Positions 61,044-64,000 of a DNA stretch of 64,000 nt are shown in pieces. Origin of the DNA: Eunapius fragilis (taxonomy: Eukaryota; Porifera; Demospongiae; Spongillida; Spongillidae). A model generated the notes under the pieces. That model saw only the letters and a list, made by a program, of their open reading frames with translations. It was not told the origin of the DNA and made no database searches. Each line of letters opens with the position of its first letter. The stretch's first letter is position 1. Position numbers and translations under genes: made by a program. The DNA lies in NCBI GenBank assembly GCA_963681505.1, contig OY811980.1, forward strand, positions 8,329,955 to 8,393,954, read 5' to 3'.

Positions 61044-61334
61044 TACAAGTAAAGAAAAACATTCTCTAAAGAGAAAGTTGGTGGGATAAAGGAATTGGAG
61101 GCAATGGTGGTGTTAAAAGGAAGGGAACAAGGTTTTGGGAAAAGGGTAATGAGACAAAAATCCCCATTTTTATTTATCATGTGTAAATGTTATAGAACTA
61201 AAAGAAGTGCAAATATAGGAATATATGCCTCATTTTCATTCCCAAAACCTTCTTCCCTTCCTTTTTACACCACCTTTGCCTCCAATTCCTATATCCCACC
61301 AACTTTCTCCTTAGTGAATATTTTCTTTACTTGT
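61044..61334. mobile_element. MITE copy 2
   Basis: Arms of about 110 bases in inverted orientation: acaagtaaagaaaaacattc, then gagaaagttggtgggata and aattggaggcaa, mirrored at the right by ttgcctccaattcctatatc and ccaactttctcc...ctttacttgt. About 290 bp with a loop of about 60 bases. Related to copy 1 at 56496. Confidence 0.85.
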
Positions 61335-61785
61335 AAATCAATTACATATGGGTACATATTAGTTAATAGGATACAAAGTCAGAGATGTTGGAACCAGGAG
61401 AGCAGGGAGCGGCAATCGTCCCCTTATTTTATAAAAGGGGTGGACATACCCCCTCCCCTCCCCATTTTACTATAAAAACTTCCTAATCAATATTCTGATT
61501 TCAACTTGAAGCATCCTACATGTATGCAGCCTCTGTCCAGTGTTACTGTACAGCGAAATGTTAATAAACCAAACATACTATAATAATTAATAATGAAAAA
61601 TTAGGGTGGATTCTCCCCACCTACTAGTCGTGAATTTGTTCCAATGCCACTGAAAGCTGCTGAGGGGTTGTGGTCTGGGAAGCTAGATCCACATACATAC
61701 ATACCTTGAGGAGAGAAATAGATTTTATTCTGCGTTGTATTGATGGAAGGTACTGCAGTATCTGGTCAGGCTGCTAACAGGTAAT

Positions 61786-62806
61786 ATATTTGCCACCCTT
61801 TTAGCATCATAGTCTAGTTTGGACATGCTACTTTCCCTATGTGCTCTCCCCATAGGAACATGCATAATTGCTGTACATTTGTATACCCTATAGTGTACAG
61901 TTTTTTAAATGCAAGGAATTAAAATTTTGACCTTGCTCATTTCGGTTTTGCATAACTTTAGCCTGCAACATTCTTGTCAGATCAATTTGAACTTAAACAT
62001 TGTAAATACAGAGTAGAACACAAGAATGATTCATTTTAATAACTTCTTAGCACCTGCCGTGAATGGGGTCATGAATTTGTATGACCTATCCAAAAATATT
62101 TAAATACAATCCTCACCAAACTTTTACCATAGTTAGCCAATCATACCACAAGCTAAACATCTTTCTGGGATACATATTCTCTGGGCTGGACAGTTCATAA
62201 AATGGTTGGTAGCCATTTTCCCCCTCCTTAACACAGTTCGTTTCTGTAGGCAGCTAAGGGTGCTGTCAAAACACTACAATATGACTATCATTAATTTGCT
62301 TTGTGATTGCTCTGTTGTGACAAGCATGGCCCTGTCATATCTACTGCCCTAAAGAAACAAACTGTTGTAAGGAGGGGAAAAATGGCTACCAACCATTTTA
62401 TGAGCTCTCCCAGCCCGGAGAATATGTATCCCAGAAAGTGGTATGATTAGCTAACTATGGTAAAAGTTTGGTCAGGATTATATTTTAATATTTTTGGATA
62501 GGTCATACTTCATTATGAATTCATGACCCCATTCATGGTACGTGCTAAGAAGTTATTAAAATGAATCATTCTTGTGTTCTACTCTGTATTTACAATGTTT
62601 AAGTTCAAATTGATCTGATAAAGCTAAAGTTATGCAAAACCGAAATGAGCGAGGTCAAAATTTTAATTCCTTGCATTTTAAAAACTGTACACTATAGGGT
62701 ATACAAATGTACAGCAATTATGCATGTTCCTATGGTGAGAGCACATAGGGAAAGTAGCATGTCCAAACTAGACTATGATGCTAAAAGGGTGGCAAATATC
62801 TATATG
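61786..62806. mobile_element. Roughly 1-kb foldback (palindromic) element
   Basis: The left arm (about 61786-62252) begins atatttgccacccttttagc, and the right arm (about 62344-62806) is its inverted copy ending gctaaaagggtggcaaatat. Arms are about 465 bases with a few percent mismatch (for example ccccatagg versus caccatagg), around a spacer of about 90 bases. No coding capacity. The RNA or single strand would form a very long hairpin. Confidence 0.85.
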
Positions 62807-64000
62807 GAGTTACCCTAACTTATTAAAGGTGGTATATTCCACACTGCAGCTGGCTCTACATACATAAAGTACATATCAAAGTGTTTTAGGATGGAGTACT
62901 ATTTTAAAATGGTCTGGGGATGAGGCAATGTAATTGTCTGGGGATGAAGCAACCAAATGGCAAATGATGCAGTACTGAGGATTTGCATCTCTCCTCGGTG
63001 GGTGGATGTGTACCTTTGGGGGGGGGGGGGGTAAGTGCTTTCTAACACTCTGTACCATGGTCTCTCCCACACATTAAGACTTTTTTAATCCTCTTGGGTA
63101 TTTTAAATTGTACCACCCAAAAAACCTTACCCCTCTGCTATTTGTGGCTGGACACACATACTGGGTACACAATTAGAACTTCACCACAGTGGATAATATC
63201 TGTGTCACACCCTAGAACCTACATGCAGCAAACTGTACTATTCTGCCCATTTGAAGTCAGGAATAGTTCCACAGCTTCCATTACCTGGTCGTACATACCC
63301 TGTACACACAAAGCTTAACATTATATTTCCTACAAACTCTTTTTGCACCAAAATCGAGACTTAAGTAAAAGAGGGTGTGGTTAGTAGAGTGCATCATGGA
63401 AACCATTTCAAAACACCATTCTGACAATTTACACAATTGAGACTTGTGATACAGTAGTACACTAGAAAGTTTTATGAATAATCTGTGATATTCAGCTCAC
63501 CACTGGAGAGAAGGCTTAGGAGTACTGTAGAGGTTGTTAGTGAGCATCATACCAGTGCAAAGTGTTTTCTAGACATGCATACAATGTCTTTGGGATTGAT
63601 ATTACCCAGCCATTGACCCTCCGTTGTGCAAGCTAACCAGTGACATATCTGACAAGGTAACCAGTGACATAGCAGTTTGGTGTGGAGCAGTTAAGTAACT
63701 GAACTGGCCATAGTCTCTTTTGGGATGACAGATATGGATGGTGTAGTATTCAGGTACATGTTGTAAGCTTCTCCCACTTGAAGACAGTGGTTGAGGTATG
63801 GAGCATGTACTGATGTGCTGACCCCTTGGAGCTCCCAGGTTGAGCTGTGCACCCTGTGTATGCATCTATCAGAGGCTTTTTTGTACAAGAGTTATACTGG
63901 TGCCATTAGACGTGTTGGTTACAAAAGTATAGCATAAATTTATAGTGATGTTGTGGGGGGGGGGGGGGGGGGGGGGGGGGGCTGACATTGTAGGGGGGGT
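62807..64000. other. Non-coding tail of the window
   Basis: No gene, RNA or clear mobile element seen in about 1.2 kb. It contains a poly-G run near 63018 and ends in a poly-G tract (63955-63980). Confidence 0.6.

Overview
This is a gene-dense animal nuclear window. Most genes are split by short introns (mostly about 50-150 nt, the smallest I resolved is 39 nt). Neighbouring genes are packed head-to-head or tail-to-tail with only tens to a few hundred bases between them. The gene set (axonemal dynein, tubulin deglutamylase, SMB/FN3/Ig/C-type lectin membrane proteins) is metazoan. The compactness, together with several membrane proteins I cannot match to a vertebrate gene, makes an early-branching animal such as a demosponge my best guess. 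That is inference, not proof.

Layout. Positions 1-613 (-) hold the 5' part of an SFT2-domain Golgi transport gene, divergent from EIF2B3 (661-2612, +). Positions 2701-22223 (-) hold a complete outer-arm axonemal dynein heavy chain of the DNAH5/DNAH8 type, with a dead hAT transposase in one intron. Positions 22449-26163 (-) encode a modular receptor: signal peptide, C-type lectin domain, Ig domains, FN3 domains, one TM segment. Positions 27965-29900 (+) hold an amino-acid transporter. Positions 30035-33856 (-) hold PUF60, divergent from CCP6/AGBL4 (33983-37077, +). CAAP1 (37331-39030, +), ERMP1 (39141-43220, +) and an SMB-FN3-TM protein (43477-45120, +) follow. An inversin-like ankyrin/PH gene (45256-49622, -) and AVL9 (49732-51171, -) come next. 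AVL9 is divergent from the first two exons of FGGY (51209-51815, +).

From 51816 to the end no further exon is visible. This 12-kb tract is repeat: an 18-bp array, a roughly 1.9-kb array of 30-bp units, and a roughly 6.5-kb element with about 1.1-kb inverted arms. It also holds two copies of a small MITE, a retroelement ORF relic, a tRNA-like SINE head and a roughly 1-kb foldback element.

The most striking non-genic pattern is a set of tandem arrays that start on an exon/5'-splice-site boundary and re-copy it. One is in the SFT2D gene and three are in PUF60; in three of these four arrays the unit carries an AG|GT junction. This is what a tandem-duplication route to intron birth or growth would look like. 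Other arrays (ERMP1, the ankyrin gene) fill almost a whole intron. Homopolymer C or G tracts also recur near intron ends, usually C near acceptors and G near donors on the transcribed sense.

The genes do not form one pathway. Three of them (DNAH5-like, CCP6, the inversin-like gene) belong to families with ciliary roles, and several others (SFT2D, AVL9, ERMP1) act in the secretory pathway.
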